A model generated the notes under the pieces. That model was not told the DNA's origin and searched no databases. It was given only the letters and a program-made list of their open reading frames with translations. Shown here in pieces: positions 15,369 to 23,375 of a DNA stretch of 48,374 nucleotides. The position numbers and the translations under genes are program-made. The DNA comes from Nocardia brasiliensis NBRC 14402 (GTDB lineage: Bacteria; Actinomycetota; Actinomycetes; Mycobacteriales; Mycobacteriaceae). The stretch is from positions 1 through 48,374 of the forward strand of contig NZ_BAFT02000053.1 of assembly GCF_000308475.2 (NCBI RefSeq), in the 5' to 3' direction. Position 1 is the first letter of the stretch. Every line of letters begins with the position of its first letter.

Positions 15369-16868
15369 GTGCGTGAGCGTTCGGCAGGGGACAGTGGGGC
15401 AGTGGTGACCGCGTCGCGCGCGCCGCGGGTCGTGATCATCGGTGCCGGCGTCTCCGGTATTGCCAGCGCGATCACTTTGCAGCGCAACGGAATCGATGAT
15501 TTCGTGATCCTGGAGAAGGGGTCCGATGTCGGCGGGGTATGGCATTGGAACCACTATCCCGGGCTGACCTGTGATGTCCCGTCACAGCTGTATCAGTTCG
15601 GCTTCGCCCCGAAACCGGACTGGTCGCAGGTCTTCGCCCCCGGCCCGGAAATCCAGCGCTACCTCGCCGACGTTGTCGATCGGTTCGGCCTTCGGCCGCA
15701 CGTACGCACGAATGCCGAGGTCACGGCGGCGACCTTCACCGGATCGGGCTGGCGGGTCGAGACCGGCGACGGCAACAGCTACGAGGCCGATTTCGTGATC
15801 GCCGCCACCGGCGTGCTGCACCATCCGGCCACCCCCGAGCTGCCGGGCCTGGCCGAGTTCACCGGCGACGTGCTGCACACGGCGCGCTGGGACGACTCGG
15901 TGCCCACCGACGGCAAGCGCATCGCCGTCATCGGCACCGGATCGACCGGGGTGCAGGTGGTTTCGGCACTGCAGCCGAAGGCGCGCCGGCTCGTCCATTT
16001 CGTCCGTAGTCCGCAGTGGGTGATCTGGGCGCCGATGCGGCTGCCGCAACCCGCCGTCGTCGGCGCGGTGCTGGACCGGCTCCCGCAGGTCAATCGCGCG
16101 CTGTATCGCGCGGGCATGACCGGTGCGAAGCTGTTCACCGACGTCGTCACGCGGCCGAGCTGGCGGCGTCGTGCGGTGCAGGAGTACGCGCGATTGAGCC
16201 TGCGCGTCCAGGTGCGCGACCCGCGACTGCGTGCGCAGCTCACCCCGGACTATCAGCCGCTGTGCAAGCGACAAGTGTTGTCCGGCAGCTACTATCGCGC
16301 GCTGCACGCCCGCAACGCCGAGCTGGTCACCGACGCGATCGCGGCCGTGACCCCCACCGGCATCCGCACCGCCGACGGCACCGAGCACGAGTTCGACATG
16401 ATCGTGCTGGCCACCGGCTTCCAGGCGCACAACTACATGCGGCCGATGAACCTGGCCGGCCGCGACGGGATCGCGATCGACGACGCGTGGGTGAAAGGCC
16501 CGCGGGCCTACCGGATGACCGCGGTCCCGGGCTTCCCCAACCTGTTCACCGTGCTCGGACCGAATTCACCGACCGGCTCCATTCCACTGCACCACGCCGC
16601 CGAGGTCACCGCCCGCTATATCGTCGCGTGGATCAACCGTTGGCGCACAGGCGAATTCGACACGGTCGAGGTGACCGAGGCCGCCACCGCCCGATTCGAA
16701 GCCGAGGTCGGCGCGGCGTTGGAGCCCACGGTGTGGAACACCGGGTGCAATTCCTGGTACTTCACCGAAGGCGGCCACATCGATCTGCTGCCGTTCGACC
16801 GCGCCACCATGGAGGCGCTGCTCGCGACCCCCGACGATCGCGATTTCCACCTGCGCAAGGTTTCCTGA
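15369..16868 (+). CDS. FAD-dependent monooxygenase, Baeyer-Villiger type
   Basis: 499 aa from GTG 15369, with AAGGAG eight bases upstream. The FAD Rossmann motif GAGVSG is at residues 27-32 in VVIIGAGVSGIASAITL. The Baeyer-Villiger fingerprint FxGxxxHxxxW is present as FTGDVLHTARW (164-174). A second NADPH-binding GxGxxG follows in IAVIGTGSTGVQVV. These three in order define class B flavoprotein monooxygenases, which insert oxygen into ketones or oxidise soft nucleophiles. Length fits the family. The natural substrate cannot be deduced. The upstream double palindrome suggests induction by substrate. The gene appears to be transcribed alone. Confidence 0.9.
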   Translation: MRERSAGDSGAVVTASRAPRVVIIGAGVSGIASAITLQRNGIDDFVILEKGSDVGGVWHWNHYPGLTCDVPSQLYQFGFAPKPDWSQVFAPGPEIQRYLADVVDRFGLRPHVRTNAEVTAATFTGSGWRVETGDGNSYEADFVIAATGVLHHPATPELPGLAEFTGDVLHTARWDDSVPTDGKRIAVIGTGSTGVQVVSALQPKARRLVHFVRSPQWVIWAPMRLPQPAVVGAVLDRLPQVNRALYRAGMTGAKLFTDVVTRPSWRRRAVQEYARLSLRVQVRDPRLRAQLTPDYQPLCKRQVLSGSYYRALHARNAELVTDAIAAVTPTGIRTADGTEHEFDMIVLATGFQAHNYMRPMNLAGRDGIAIDDAWVKGPRAYRMTAVPGFPNLFTVLGPNSPTGSIPLHHAAEVTARYIVAWINRWRTGEFDTVEVTEAATARFEAEVGAALEPTVWNTGCNSWYFTEGGHIDLLPFDRATMEALLATPDDRDFHLRKVS

Positions 16869-16936
16869 GCCCGCCGCCGCTGCCGGGAATCGCGCGTGGT
16901 CGGGTGCGTGCGCGGCATCGCGGTGGCCGATCTCGC

Positions 16937-16942
16937 TAGGCT
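16937..16942 (+). promoter_or_regulatory. -10 box of a probable leaderless gene at 16949
   Basis: TAGGCT ends six bases before ATG 16949 and no ribosome-binding site is visible, so the message probably begins at the start codon. Confidence 0.5.
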
Positions 16943-16948
16943 CTGGGC

Positions 16949-17959
16949 ATGCGGGTACCAGCGGCGTGGGTGGGGGTCGATGTCCTCACGACTCGACTGC
17001 GGCGGGAAGCGCGGGTCGCGCGCGACGGGGCGGATTCGCGACTGAGCCGCAGCGACATCATGGTGCACTCGGCCGCGGGCGAGCGCGTGGCGCGGGTGCT
17101 GACGCGCTGTGCGAGCATGCTCGGGTTCGACGTCGAGGGCGAGCGGCTGTGGGCCGATATGGTCGCCGACCTCTTCGACGGACCGTACGACGACCGCACC
17201 GCCGACGAGGCCGGGATGGCCTTGCGTGCGCACTGGGTGAAGGCGCCCGATGGCATGCCGCTCGGCTTGGTGCTGTGGCTCGCGCCGGGTCCGGTCCTGC
17301 CGCGCCCGATCTACAACAGCTGGATCCTGGATCTGGACGCCGTCACCACCAGCAGCGCCGGCGACGACCTGGCGATGCTCGGCACCGACCGGCAGGCCGG
17401 CGAACCGCGCCCCATCCGCGATCTGCTCCGGTTCGCCAACGCCGACGACGTACCGCGCTTCCTCGCGCTGTACTGGGATGCGGCGACCGGTACCAAAGGG
17501 CTTACTGCCGAAGCGATCTGGTCGATCAACCCACCCGGCGCCCCCGGCTGGGTGCATTTCTGGAGCGCCGCGCACCCCGGCATCGGTCCCACCGCACGAT
17601 CCGTCTACGGCATGAGCTTGCAACTGGTCCGCCGCCCCGAGCCGGTGGTCGCGACCCTGCGGCACATCGTCCAGTTCACCCGGCACACGCTGATCCTGGT
17701 CGACGCCGAACGCCGGATCACGCTGCACACCGAAGGGGTGCTGCGCGAGGAACTGCGCGACAGCAACATCGTCGAACTCCTGGAAGACCTGCAGATCGCC
17801 CGGATCGTCTCGGGATCGCAGACCAGCGTCGAGGCCACCGTGACGATCAACGACCGCCGGTACGAGGCCACCGCGTGGCCCCTGCCGAGTGTGCAGTCCA
17901 AGCCCGTGCAACCCGCCGCGATCGTGCTCCGGCCGGTCGAGGACGGTGCGGTGAACTGA
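16949..17959 (+). CDS. Actinobacterial protein with possible GAF/PAS-type fold, function unknown
   Basis: 336 aa. The protein is soluble, with no signal peptide or TM segment. Two alpha/beta regions can be made out: residues 85-215 with LGLVLWLAPGPVLPRPIYNSWILDLD and 225-335 with HTLILVDAERRITLHTEGVL and INDRRYEATAWPLP, which look like sensor-type (PAS/GAF) sheets. From memory it resembles the actinobacterial DUF5593 group; this is unverified. Stretches such as WSINPPGAPGWVHFWSA suggest a conserved family. It begins at a leaderless-type start and ends ten bases before the converging minus-strand gene. Confidence 0.75.
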   Translation: MRVPAAWVGVDVLTTRLRREARVARDGADSRLSRSDIMVHSAAGERVARVLTRCASMLGFDVEGERLWADMVADLFDGPYDDRTADEAGMALRAHWVKAPDGMPLGLVLWLAPGPVLPRPIYNSWILDLDAVTTSSAGDDLAMLGTDRQAGEPRPIRDLLRFANADDVPRFLALYWDAATGTKGLTAEAIWSINPPGAPGWVHFWSAAHPGIGPTARSVYGMSLQLVRRPEPVVATLRHIVQFTRHTLILVDAERRITLHTEGVLREELRDSNIVELLEDLQIARIVSGSQTSVEATVTINDRRYEATAWPLPSVQSKPVQPAAIVLRPVEDGAVN

Positions 17960-17969
17960 GCGCGGCGGC

Positions 17970-18653
17970 TCACCCGAGGCGGCGTGGCTGCCGGGCGGTC
18001 CAGAACACGGTCTGCCCGACGCGGGTGATCGACACCTCCGACCACGAACGGCCCAGGGCATAGCGCAGTCCGTCTTCCGCGCCGCGCGCTTCGTCGAACA
18101 GCGGGAGCGCCGGGAAATACGCGGCGAGGGTGAGCTCGAGGATTGTCGCGGGGGCCGCGAGAGTGATCGCGCCGAAGAAAACTCCGTTCGCGCCGGTGGT
18201 GTCGGCGACCCGTTGGAACGCACATCCCTTTTCCGCCCAGGTGACCGGCAGGCAATTGGTCAGCAAGCTCGCCCCGATCGAATTCGAGCGGTGGCTCAGC
18301 GGCAACTCCCGCAGCACGGTCCCGTAATGTGCGCGGCTTTCGGTGCCGCATTTCAGCAGCCGCCGAGCGGCCGCTTCCAGTGCGGGCACGGACCAGTCGT
18401 GGAGTTCGACCAGGTGATTCCGGGTGCCGCCGCCCGGAACACGGCCCAGGACGTTCCCGGCGTGCGGGTCGAGATCGAGGCGCACCGCGAACGAGGGCTG
18501 TCCGTACTGATCCAAGAGATGCGTTGTCTCACAACGCCATACGGCCTCGTTGGTGCTGCCGAGCACGATGTGATCGAAGAATTGCAGGAGCGCGGGCGTA
18601 TCCGGGGTGGTGCCGTCGAGTTCTGCTCGGCCGATGCGGCTGACCTGATCCAT
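17970..18653 (-). CDS. Conserved-looking protein of unknown function
   Basis: 227 aa from ATG 18653, with GGAG eight bases upstream; a GTG at 18674 would add seven residues but lacks a good site. It is soluble, with no export signal. It has an alpha/beta look (VWRCETTHLLDQYGQPSFAVRLDLD, VLRELPLSHRSNSIGASLL, ATILELTLAAYFPALPLFDEA). I do not recognise a family. It converges on the 16949-17959 gene with only ten bases between stops and no hairpin, so transcription read-through into antisense is likely. The codon pattern is normal for the window. Confidence 0.7.
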   Translation of the reverse strand: MDQVSRIGRAELDGTTPDTPALLQFFDHIVLGSTNEAVWRCETTHLLDQYGQPSFAVRLDLDPHAGNVLGRVPGGGTRNHLVELHDWSVPALEAAARRLLKCGTESRAHYGTVLRELPLSHRSNSIGASLLTNCLPVTWAEKGCAFQRVADTTGANGVFFGAITLAAPATILELTLAAYFPALPLFDEARGAEDGLRYALGRSWSEVSITRVGQTVFWTARQPRRLG

Positions 18654-18965
18654 CAACTGGACTCCAGAAGACACCGGGGCAGCCGGGAGCGCGGCCCCGT
18701 TCCAACGGGGGATCTGCTTCCGGGCTCGGGAATCGCTCTCCGGCCGACGCTGACTCGATCATAGCAAGTGCGTCTGTCTGGGCCAGGGGCGCGGAAAGTA
18801 GCGGTGTACGGTGGCCGACCTGCGAATGTGCGCCACCGAGCAAACACAATCAGGCGCCTGGCTACCATGCCTGCCGGGCCGTGTTGAATAGATCATAGTT
18901 CCACCCATCGGCGGCCTCGGTGCGGTGATCATGACGAATACCGGCTCGCGAAGGAACGATGTGAA
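18654..18965. other. Divergent intergenic region (312 bp)
   Basis: The region lies between the minus-strand gene at 17970-18653 and the beta-ketoacyl synthase. TATGAT on the minus strand (18758-18763) and CATAGT on the plus strand (18894-18899) are possible -10 boxes for the two genes, but neither has a good -35 box. I find no convincing small reading frame. Just before the synthase start, ATG-TGA (18959-18964) forms a start-stop out of frame with the ATG at 18966. Confidence 0.4.
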
Positions 18966-20141
18966 ATGCCAGGCAAGAACGCTGCTCGAGATCGTGTGGT
19001 CATTGCGGGGCTGGGCACGGTCACCGGATATGGCTGGGGGCGTGAGGCGCTGTGGCAGGGACTGCTGAGCGGTAAGCACGCGGCCCGGCCCCAGCCGGGG
19101 TTCGGTCCGGATCGGGACACCGACGGATGGGTGGCCCGGATACCGGACGGCGGCGATCCGGAGTTGGGTTCGGTGTACCTGCGATCGGTGCAGGAGTCGG
19201 TCCGCGAGGCGGTGGCCGACGCCCGCGCGCGGGGCTGGCGACCGGGCGCCACGGTGGGGCTGCTGCACGCGATCGTGCTCGGCGACACCGACGAGTGGCA
19301 TGATTTCTACGTCCACGACCACGGCAAACGCCGTTCGCGGGACTTCTTGCGGCTGTTGCCCTCCACGCCCAACTCCAACCTGATGAGCGAGCACGGTTTT
19401 CACGGTCCGGCGATGAACGTCACGGCCGCCTGCTCCTCGGCGAACGCCGCGCTCATGACCGCCCAGATGTGGCTGGCGCAAGGCTTCGTCGACGACGTGG
19501 TGGTGGTCGCGAGCGACCTGAGCGCGATCCCGGACATCGTCCAGCCCTTCGTGACCTTGGGTGCGGCGGTCACCGACGAGGATCCGCTCATGGCCTGTCG
19601 TCCGTTCCAGGAGGGCAGTCGCGGTTTCGGCTTCGGCGAGGCCGCCACGGCGTTCGTGGTGACCGGCGCGGCCGACCGGCCGTACGCGGCGGTGCTGGGC
19701 GGCGCCATGACCAACGACGGCTACCACGTCATCTCCGTGGAGCCCTCGCACGAGCAGATCTTCGCCTGCGTGCGGCAGGCGCTGACGGCCGCACGGGTGG
19801 ACCCGGCGCAGGTGGCCTACCTCAACAGCCACGGTTCCGGCACCCAGCAATGCGATGTTGCCGAAACCGCTTTACTGGCAACTATTTTCGACGATCGCCC
19901 GCAGGTGCTGGCCACCAAACCGCTGACCGGCCACTGCCAAGCCGCCTCCGGCGGAGTCGAGGTGGCCGCCACCATCATGGGCTACGAACACGGCCTCATG
20001 GTCTCGGCCCCGATCGTCGCCGCCGCCCACCCCCGATTAATCGACGGCGTCATCGACCACACCGGCAACGGCCTCACCATGAAGATCGCCCTCGGCATGG
20101 GTGGCAACAACTCGGCCCTGGTGCTCGGCCCGGTCGACTGA
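18966..20141 (+). CDS. Stand-alone beta-ketoacyl synthase (FabF/KasA-like)
   Basis: 391 aa. It catalyses decarboxylative condensation of an acyl unit with malonyl-acyl carrier protein. The Cys-His-His site is complete: Cys156 in NVTAACSSANAA, His289 in NSHGSGTQQCD and His323 in KPLTGHCQAASG. The sequence begins RVVIAGLGTVTGYGWG, as in ketosynthases. AAGGA lies ten bases before the ATG. No acyl carrier protein, reductase or second synthase gene is adjacent, so it is not part of the FAS-II cluster; it may serve a small lipid or polyketide modification. The sequence differs from FabF in several places (AIVLGDTDEWHDFYVHDHG). It is ended by a strong terminator. Confidence 0.9.
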   Translation: MPGKNAARDRVVIAGLGTVTGYGWGREALWQGLLSGKHAARPQPGFGPDRDTDGWVARIPDGGDPELGSVYLRSVQESVREAVADARARGWRPGATVGLLHAIVLGDTDEWHDFYVHDHGKRRSRDFLRLLPSTPNSNLMSEHGFHGPAMNVTAACSSANAALMTAQMWLAQGFVDDVVVVASDLSAIPDIVQPFVTLGAAVTDEDPLMACRPFQEGSRGFGFGEAATAFVVTGAADRPYAAVLGGAMTNDGYHVISVEPSHEQIFACVRQALTAARVDPAQVAYLNSHGSGTQQCDVAETALLATIFDDRPQVLATKPLTGHCQAASGGVEVAATIMGYEHGLMVSAPIVAAAHPRLIDGVIDHTGNGLTMKIALGMGGNNSALVLGPVD

Positions 20142-20151
20142 ACTGCGCGTA

Positions 20152-20194
20152 CACGAGAAGGCCCCCGACCGTGACAGTCGGGGGCCTTCTCGTG
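20152..20194 (+). terminator. Strong terminator after the ketosynthase gene
   Basis: A perfect 18-bp stem (20152-20169 with 20177-20194), GC-rich in its upper half, around a 7-nt loop CGTGACA, starting ten bases after the stop. The longest perfect stem in the window. Confidence 0.9.
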
Positions 20195-20346
20195 GTGCCC
20201 TCGGCGGGCGTGCCGAACATGGGAACGGACGACCCGCAGCTGCCGATCTCGACGTATCACGACGCCGGGTCTGCGCATATCCGTCTCGATCACCACGGTT
20301 CGAGTGGACGATTCGGCTGATCACGCCGATTCCGTGGGCCGATTGG

Positions 20347-21024
20347 CTAAGTAGTCCCGATCAGTTCGATCGATGCGATATCCGGGTTCCCCGCGTATGC
20401 CTTCTTTGCGGTTTCAACTGCCTTGTTCTCCGCGTTGGCGGCATCATCTGCGACCGAGGTATCGGCAGGGCTTTCCTTAGCCGTCGCTGCTGCCGTTGCC
20501 GCTGCCTTGGCGGCGTCGAGCGCGGCGACATTGGCGGCGAGTTCAGCGGTGATGCGGGCAGCCGTCTCATCGCTGTGTTCAAAGCGGGCGGCCTTGTTCG
20601 CGGCCGAGATAGCCTCGGTGTTGGCATCGTCGGTGATACTGCTGGCGATGGCAGCAGCTGCGGCGGCGGCGTCGGCGGCAACGGTAGCGGTGTCGTTCTT
20701 GGCTGCGTTGACCGCATGGGCAACGGCCTCCTTGACGTCCGACTCGACCCAGGTGTTGCGGTTGCTGTTACCGCCGCGATGCAAGGCGCCAGCGGTTGCG
20801 GCGGCCCGAGCGCGGGCCGCGGCACTGCACGCACGGTCTCGATGCTGGTCGATGACCGCCTTGTCCTTGTTGCTGTCCGGGATCGCGGTGAGTTCGACGC
20901 TGATGGACGCGCAGGCCCGCAGAGTGTCGGCGTGTGCGGTCGCGGCACCGGTGTAGCCGATCACAGACAATGTCAGTGCTGCTGCCGCAGCTGCGGCAGC
21001 ACCAGTAGGTATGGCTGAGCGCAT
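20347..21024 (-). CDS. Ala-rich secreted helical protein, function unknown
   Basis: 225 aa. GGAGG lies nine bases before the ATG at 21024. The signal peptide (AAAAAAAALTLSVIGYTGAATAHAD) is cleaved after AHA near residue 32. The mature protein is about one third alanine with regularly spaced charged residues (AVNAAKNDTATVAADAAAAA, AANVAALDAAKAAATAAATA), predicted as long amphipathic helices or a coiled coil. Two Cys near the mature N-terminus (RACASIS and RACSAAA) could pair. Hydrophilic Asn/Thr-rich composition differs from neighbours. I know no family. It faces the ketosynthase and lies on the 3' side of the minus-strand tRNA-Arg, a common place for acquired DNA. Confidence 0.75.
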   Translation of the reverse strand: MRSAIPTGAAAAAAAALTLSVIGYTGAATAHADTLRACASISVELTAIPDSNKDKAVIDQHRDRACSAAARARAAATAGALHRGGNSNRNTWVESDVKEAVAHAVNAAKNDTATVAADAAAAAAAIASSITDDANTEAISAANKAARFEHSDETAARITAELAANVAALDAAKAAATAAATAKESPADTSVADDAANAENKAVETAKKAYAGNPDIASIELIGTT

Positions 21025-21206
21025 GTGTCCATTACCTCCAGTCGTTGGTCAAGAACGAACCGGTCGCATCGCAGGGCAAACCCCGCAGAGGCCCTATCGG
21101 CCACGTCGGGCATCCTGTCCTCGCTTGGTACCCCCACTTACTCTTCGGCACCGAACTCGATCTTGATGGAGGCTCGCCGTGGAGACTGTTCACAGGCTCG
21201 TACCAG
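21025..21206. other. Intergenic stretch upstream of the Ala-rich secreted protein
   Basis: On the minus strand the frame of the small gene at 21207-21377 continues past its TAG for 22 codons to a TAA at 21138-21140, with a plausible C-terminus (SIKIEFGAEE). TTGACC close to the downstream start could be a promoter part. Nothing else is supported. Confidence 0.3.
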
Positions 21207-21377
21207 CTACATCGGAGGCCGGTCCGCGGCCAGGGCGAACGCCAGGTCCAGGATCAGGCTGCGCTCGGTGTGCTCGCCCGCGGCGATGCCTCCGAGGCAA
21301 CTCTTCGCAGGCGATCTCTTATTGACCCTGGAGGCCGCGGCGAAGACTTCGGGGGAAATTGTGACAACTCGTGACAT
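21207..21377 (-). CDS. Possible 56-aa protein, or pseudogene with an in-frame TAG
   Basis: ATG 21377 to TAG 21207 on the minus strand encodes a short peptide beginning MSRVVTISPEVFAAASRVNK and ending LILDLAFALAADRPPM. Codon use looks coding and the amino-acid order is protein-like. Directly after the TAG the same frame runs on for 22 codons to TAA at 21138. Either this is a small complete gene or a nonsense-mutated 79-codon gene. No clear ribosome-binding site is seen; TACT about 15 bases upstream could be part of a -10 box. No family recognised. It lies between tRNA-Arg and the Ala-rich secreted protein gene, all on the minus strand. Confidence 0.35.
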   Translation of the reverse strand: MSRVVTISPEVFAAASRVNKRSPAKSCLGGIAAGEHTERSLILDLAFALAADRPPM

Positions 21378-21401
21378 CGAGGCTGGGTGAGTATTCGGAC
21401 G

Positions 21402-21442
21402 AGAAAGGCCCCAACCAGATTCGTGCTGGTTGGGGCCTTTCT
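21402..21442 (-). terminator. Terminator after tRNA-Arg
   Basis: A perfect 17-bp stem (21402-21418 with 21426-21442) with a 7-nt loop, ending six bases from the 3' end of the minus-strand tRNA-Arg. On the minus strand the stem ends with CCTTTCT. Confidence 0.85.
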
Positions 21443-21447
21443 GTCTG

Positions 21448-21520
21448 TGCCCTCGGCAGGATTCGAACCTGCGGCCTTCTGCTCCGGAGGCAGACGCTCT
21501 ATCCCCTGAGCTACGAGGGC
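21448..21520 (-). tRNA. tRNA-Arg (CCG), CCA not encoded
   Basis: 73 nt on the minus strand: acceptor stem GCCCTCG/CGAGGGC, D arm AGCTCAGGGGATAGAGC, anticodon arm TCTGC-CTCCGGA-GCAGA with anticodon CCG, T arm GCAGG-TTCGAAT-CCTGC and discriminator A. The bases after the discriminator read CAG, so CCA must be added. The gene is followed by its own terminator and lies 1.9 kb upstream of argS. Confidence 0.97.
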
Positions 21521-21621
21521 GGGATAGGGCCGAGCGGGGCTTGTGGCCGCCGATCGGGCGGGGAAAGCGTATCGCATCGGGGGCCGTGCGCCAAAAAGCG
21601 TGGCGGAGGCGGCGGTTGGGG

Positions 21622-22341
21622 TCAGTTCAGCGGTAGGGGTTGGGCGCCGCGGGCGGTCAGCATGGTGGTGATGAGCTGGGCTTCGCCGCGCTGGGTTTTG
21701 TCCATGGTGTCGGCGAGGGTGTGGACTGCGGTGGTGTCGGCGTGCTCGGCGGCGTACTGGATCATCGACAGGCCACCCTGGTGATGGCGCAGCATGAGTT
21801 GCAGGAACAGGGTGTCGAGTTCGGTGCCGGTGGCCTGGCGCAGGGCGGCGAGGTCCTGGGGCGTGGCCATGCCGGGCATGGCCACCATCGGACCGGACAT
21901 GGCCGTGGTGCCGCCGGAGTGACCGTGACCGCCGGGCTGCCCACTCATCCAGCCCATGTAGCCGTCGACGCTCTGTGCGGGCTTGCCCCACAACTGCAGC
22001 CAGCCCTGCATCCGACCAACCTGGCTCTGCTGGGTGGTCATGATGTCGTAGGCGAGGCGGCGCACGTCGGTGTCGGTGGACTTGACCAGCACGACGCCGG
22101 CCATCTCCACGGCCTGGGCGTGATGGGCCGACATGTCCTGGCTGAAACCGACGTCGACCGCACCCGGGTCCGGTTCGGACGAGCCGGTGAACGGCAGCCG
22201 GACGAGCGCGCCGATGGCGACGCCGAGCACGATCGCGCCGACGACGCCGAGCACCAGCAGCGCGGTCCGCTGCCGCTGGAACTGGCCGCCGAGGCCGGAC
22301 GCGGCAGGTTCGGTGTCGCGTGCCGGCTCGGTCGGCGTCAC
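21622..22341 (-). CDS. DUF305-type membrane-anchored protein
   Basis: 239 aa. GTG 22341 overlaps the stop of the upstream DUF3105 gene (GTGA), so the two are coupled. One TM helix (about 28-50) is followed by an extracytoplasmic four-helix domain. The DUF305 signature appears twice: DVGFSQDMSAHHAQAVEMA and LFLQLMLRHHQGGLSMI, with conserved His and Met that could bind metal such as copper. Between them is a His/Gly/Met-rich insertion (GGHGHSGGTTAMSGPMVAMPGM) that strengthens the metal idea. DUF305 proteins are often near copper-handling genes, but none is seen here; the role stays inferred. Confidence 0.9.
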   Translation of the reverse strand: MTPTEPARDTEPAASGLGGQFQRQRTALLVLGVVGAIVLGVAIGALVRLPFTGSSEPDPGAVDVGFSQDMSAHHAQAVEMAGVVLVKSTDTDVRRLAYDIMTTQQSQVGRMQGWLQLWGKPAQSVDGYMGWMSGQPGGHGHSGGTTAMSGPMVAMPGMATPQDLAALRQATGTELDTLFLQLMLRHHQGGLSMIQYAAEHADTTAVHTLADTMDKTQRGEAQLITTMLTARGAQPLPLN

Positions 22342-23261
22342 TGCTGCACCGGCGCCTGCTGACCGGGGATCGGCGCGGGCTGCGGCCGGCCGGGCTGTCC
22401 GGGCAGCGGCGCGCCGGGCAGCCCGGGCACGCCGGGTACACCCGGGATGCCGCCCGGCAGACCGCCGGGCATTTCGGACGGATCCGGCTGCAGTCCCTTA
22501 CCGTCCATCGGCACCGCGTCGGGGCCGGGCGGGGTCGGGTCGAACGGCGGCGGGTTGTCGGTATCGAAGGCGATGGTCGAGCAATCCGCGCCGACCTCGG
22601 GATAGGTGTAGGCGTTGAGCCGCAGGGCGGTGATGAACTGGCCGACGCGCTGATCGTCGGCCTTGTCCAGCTTCAGCTGATGGCCCCAGGACTGCAACGA
22701 GATCGGGGTGTCCAGACCGGGATACGGCGACATGAGCGAGTACGGCTTGCCCTTGACCTTGCTCGCCAGCAGGTCGCGGCCCGCGGCGTCCACCTTGTCC
22801 GGGTTGTAGGTGATCCAGACTGCGCCGTGCTCGAGCGAGTGCACCGCGTTCTCCATCCGGATCGGCTTGTCGTACACGATGCCGGTGCAGGTCGCCCAGG
22901 ACGCGTCGTGCGGTCCGCCGAACGCTGGACTCTGGTCGTAGGCGACCCGCTGGGTCGGGCCGATGTGCAGTCCGGCCGGATACTCCTTCTTGACCACGCC
23001 GGAGATCGACTCGGACGGGTCCTTCCGGTCGGCGCTGGGCGTGTACTTGTCCAGCGCGGCCTTCTCCTGGTACTTGGGTACCAGGCTGTAGGCGAGGGCA
23101 CCGATCAATGCGATGATGACTACGGCCGCGCCGATGGCCAACCAGGGAATCTGACGATTGTTCTTGGGAAGTTGACCCCGGCCGCCCCCTTTACGGGAGG
23201 CCGACAACTTCGCGCCGGCTTTGGTGGCCTTGGCCGATTTGGCGCTGGGACTGCTCGGCAT
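22338..23261 (-). CDS. DUF3105-type membrane-anchored protein
   Basis: 307 aa from ATG 23261. The much longer open frame antisense to argS is not used. Lys/Ala-rich cytoplasmic N-terminus, a TM helix around residues 40-62 (LAIGAAVVIIALIGALAYSL), then the DUF3105 domain with HIGPTQRVAYDQSPAFGGPH, WATCTGIVYD, NAVHSLEHGAVWITY and SPYPGLDTPISLQSWG. The C-terminal 75 residues are Pro/Gly-rich low complexity (GGLPGGIPGVPGVPGLPG). The function of DUF3105 is not known; here it pairs with a DUF305 protein by a four-base overlap, so the two may act together on the outer face of the membrane. It diverges from argS. Confidence 0.9.
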   Translation of the reverse strand: MPSSPSAKSAKATKAGAKLSASRKGGGRGQLPKNNRQIPWLAIGAAVVIIALIGALAYSLVPKYQEKAALDKYTPSADRKDPSESISGVVKKEYPAGLHIGPTQRVAYDQSPAFGGPHDASWATCTGIVYDKPIRMENAVHSLEHGAVWITYNPDKVDAAGRDLLASKVKGKPYSLMSPYPGLDTPISLQSWGHQLKLDKADDQRVGQFITALRLNAYTYPEVGADCSTIAFDTDNPPPFDPTPPGPDAVPMDGKGLQPDPSEMPGGLPGGIPGVPGVPGLPGAPLPGQPGRPQPAPIPGQQAPVQQ

Positions 23262-23361
23262 CGCTCGTTGTGCTCTCTCGACGTGACGGATCCGCGTGCT
23301 GCTACAGGTTGCGGACGGTTCCGGCGCAATGCCCACTCGAGGTGCACACCCGCCAAGACCA

Positions 23362-23367
23362 TAGGAT
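23362..23367 (+). promoter_or_regulatory. -10 box of argS, probable leaderless start
   Basis: TAGGAT ends eight bases before the GTG of argS at 23376, with no ribosome-binding site between. Transcription is expected at or within a base of the start codon. Confidence 0.5.
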
Positions 23368-23375
23368 AGAGACTC

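Noticed and set aside
21045..21374. Plus-strand frame of 109 codons between the Ala-rich gene and tRNA-Arg
   Set aside because: No ribosome-binding site, no family and a minus-strand frame with better protein character; kept only as an intergenic note.
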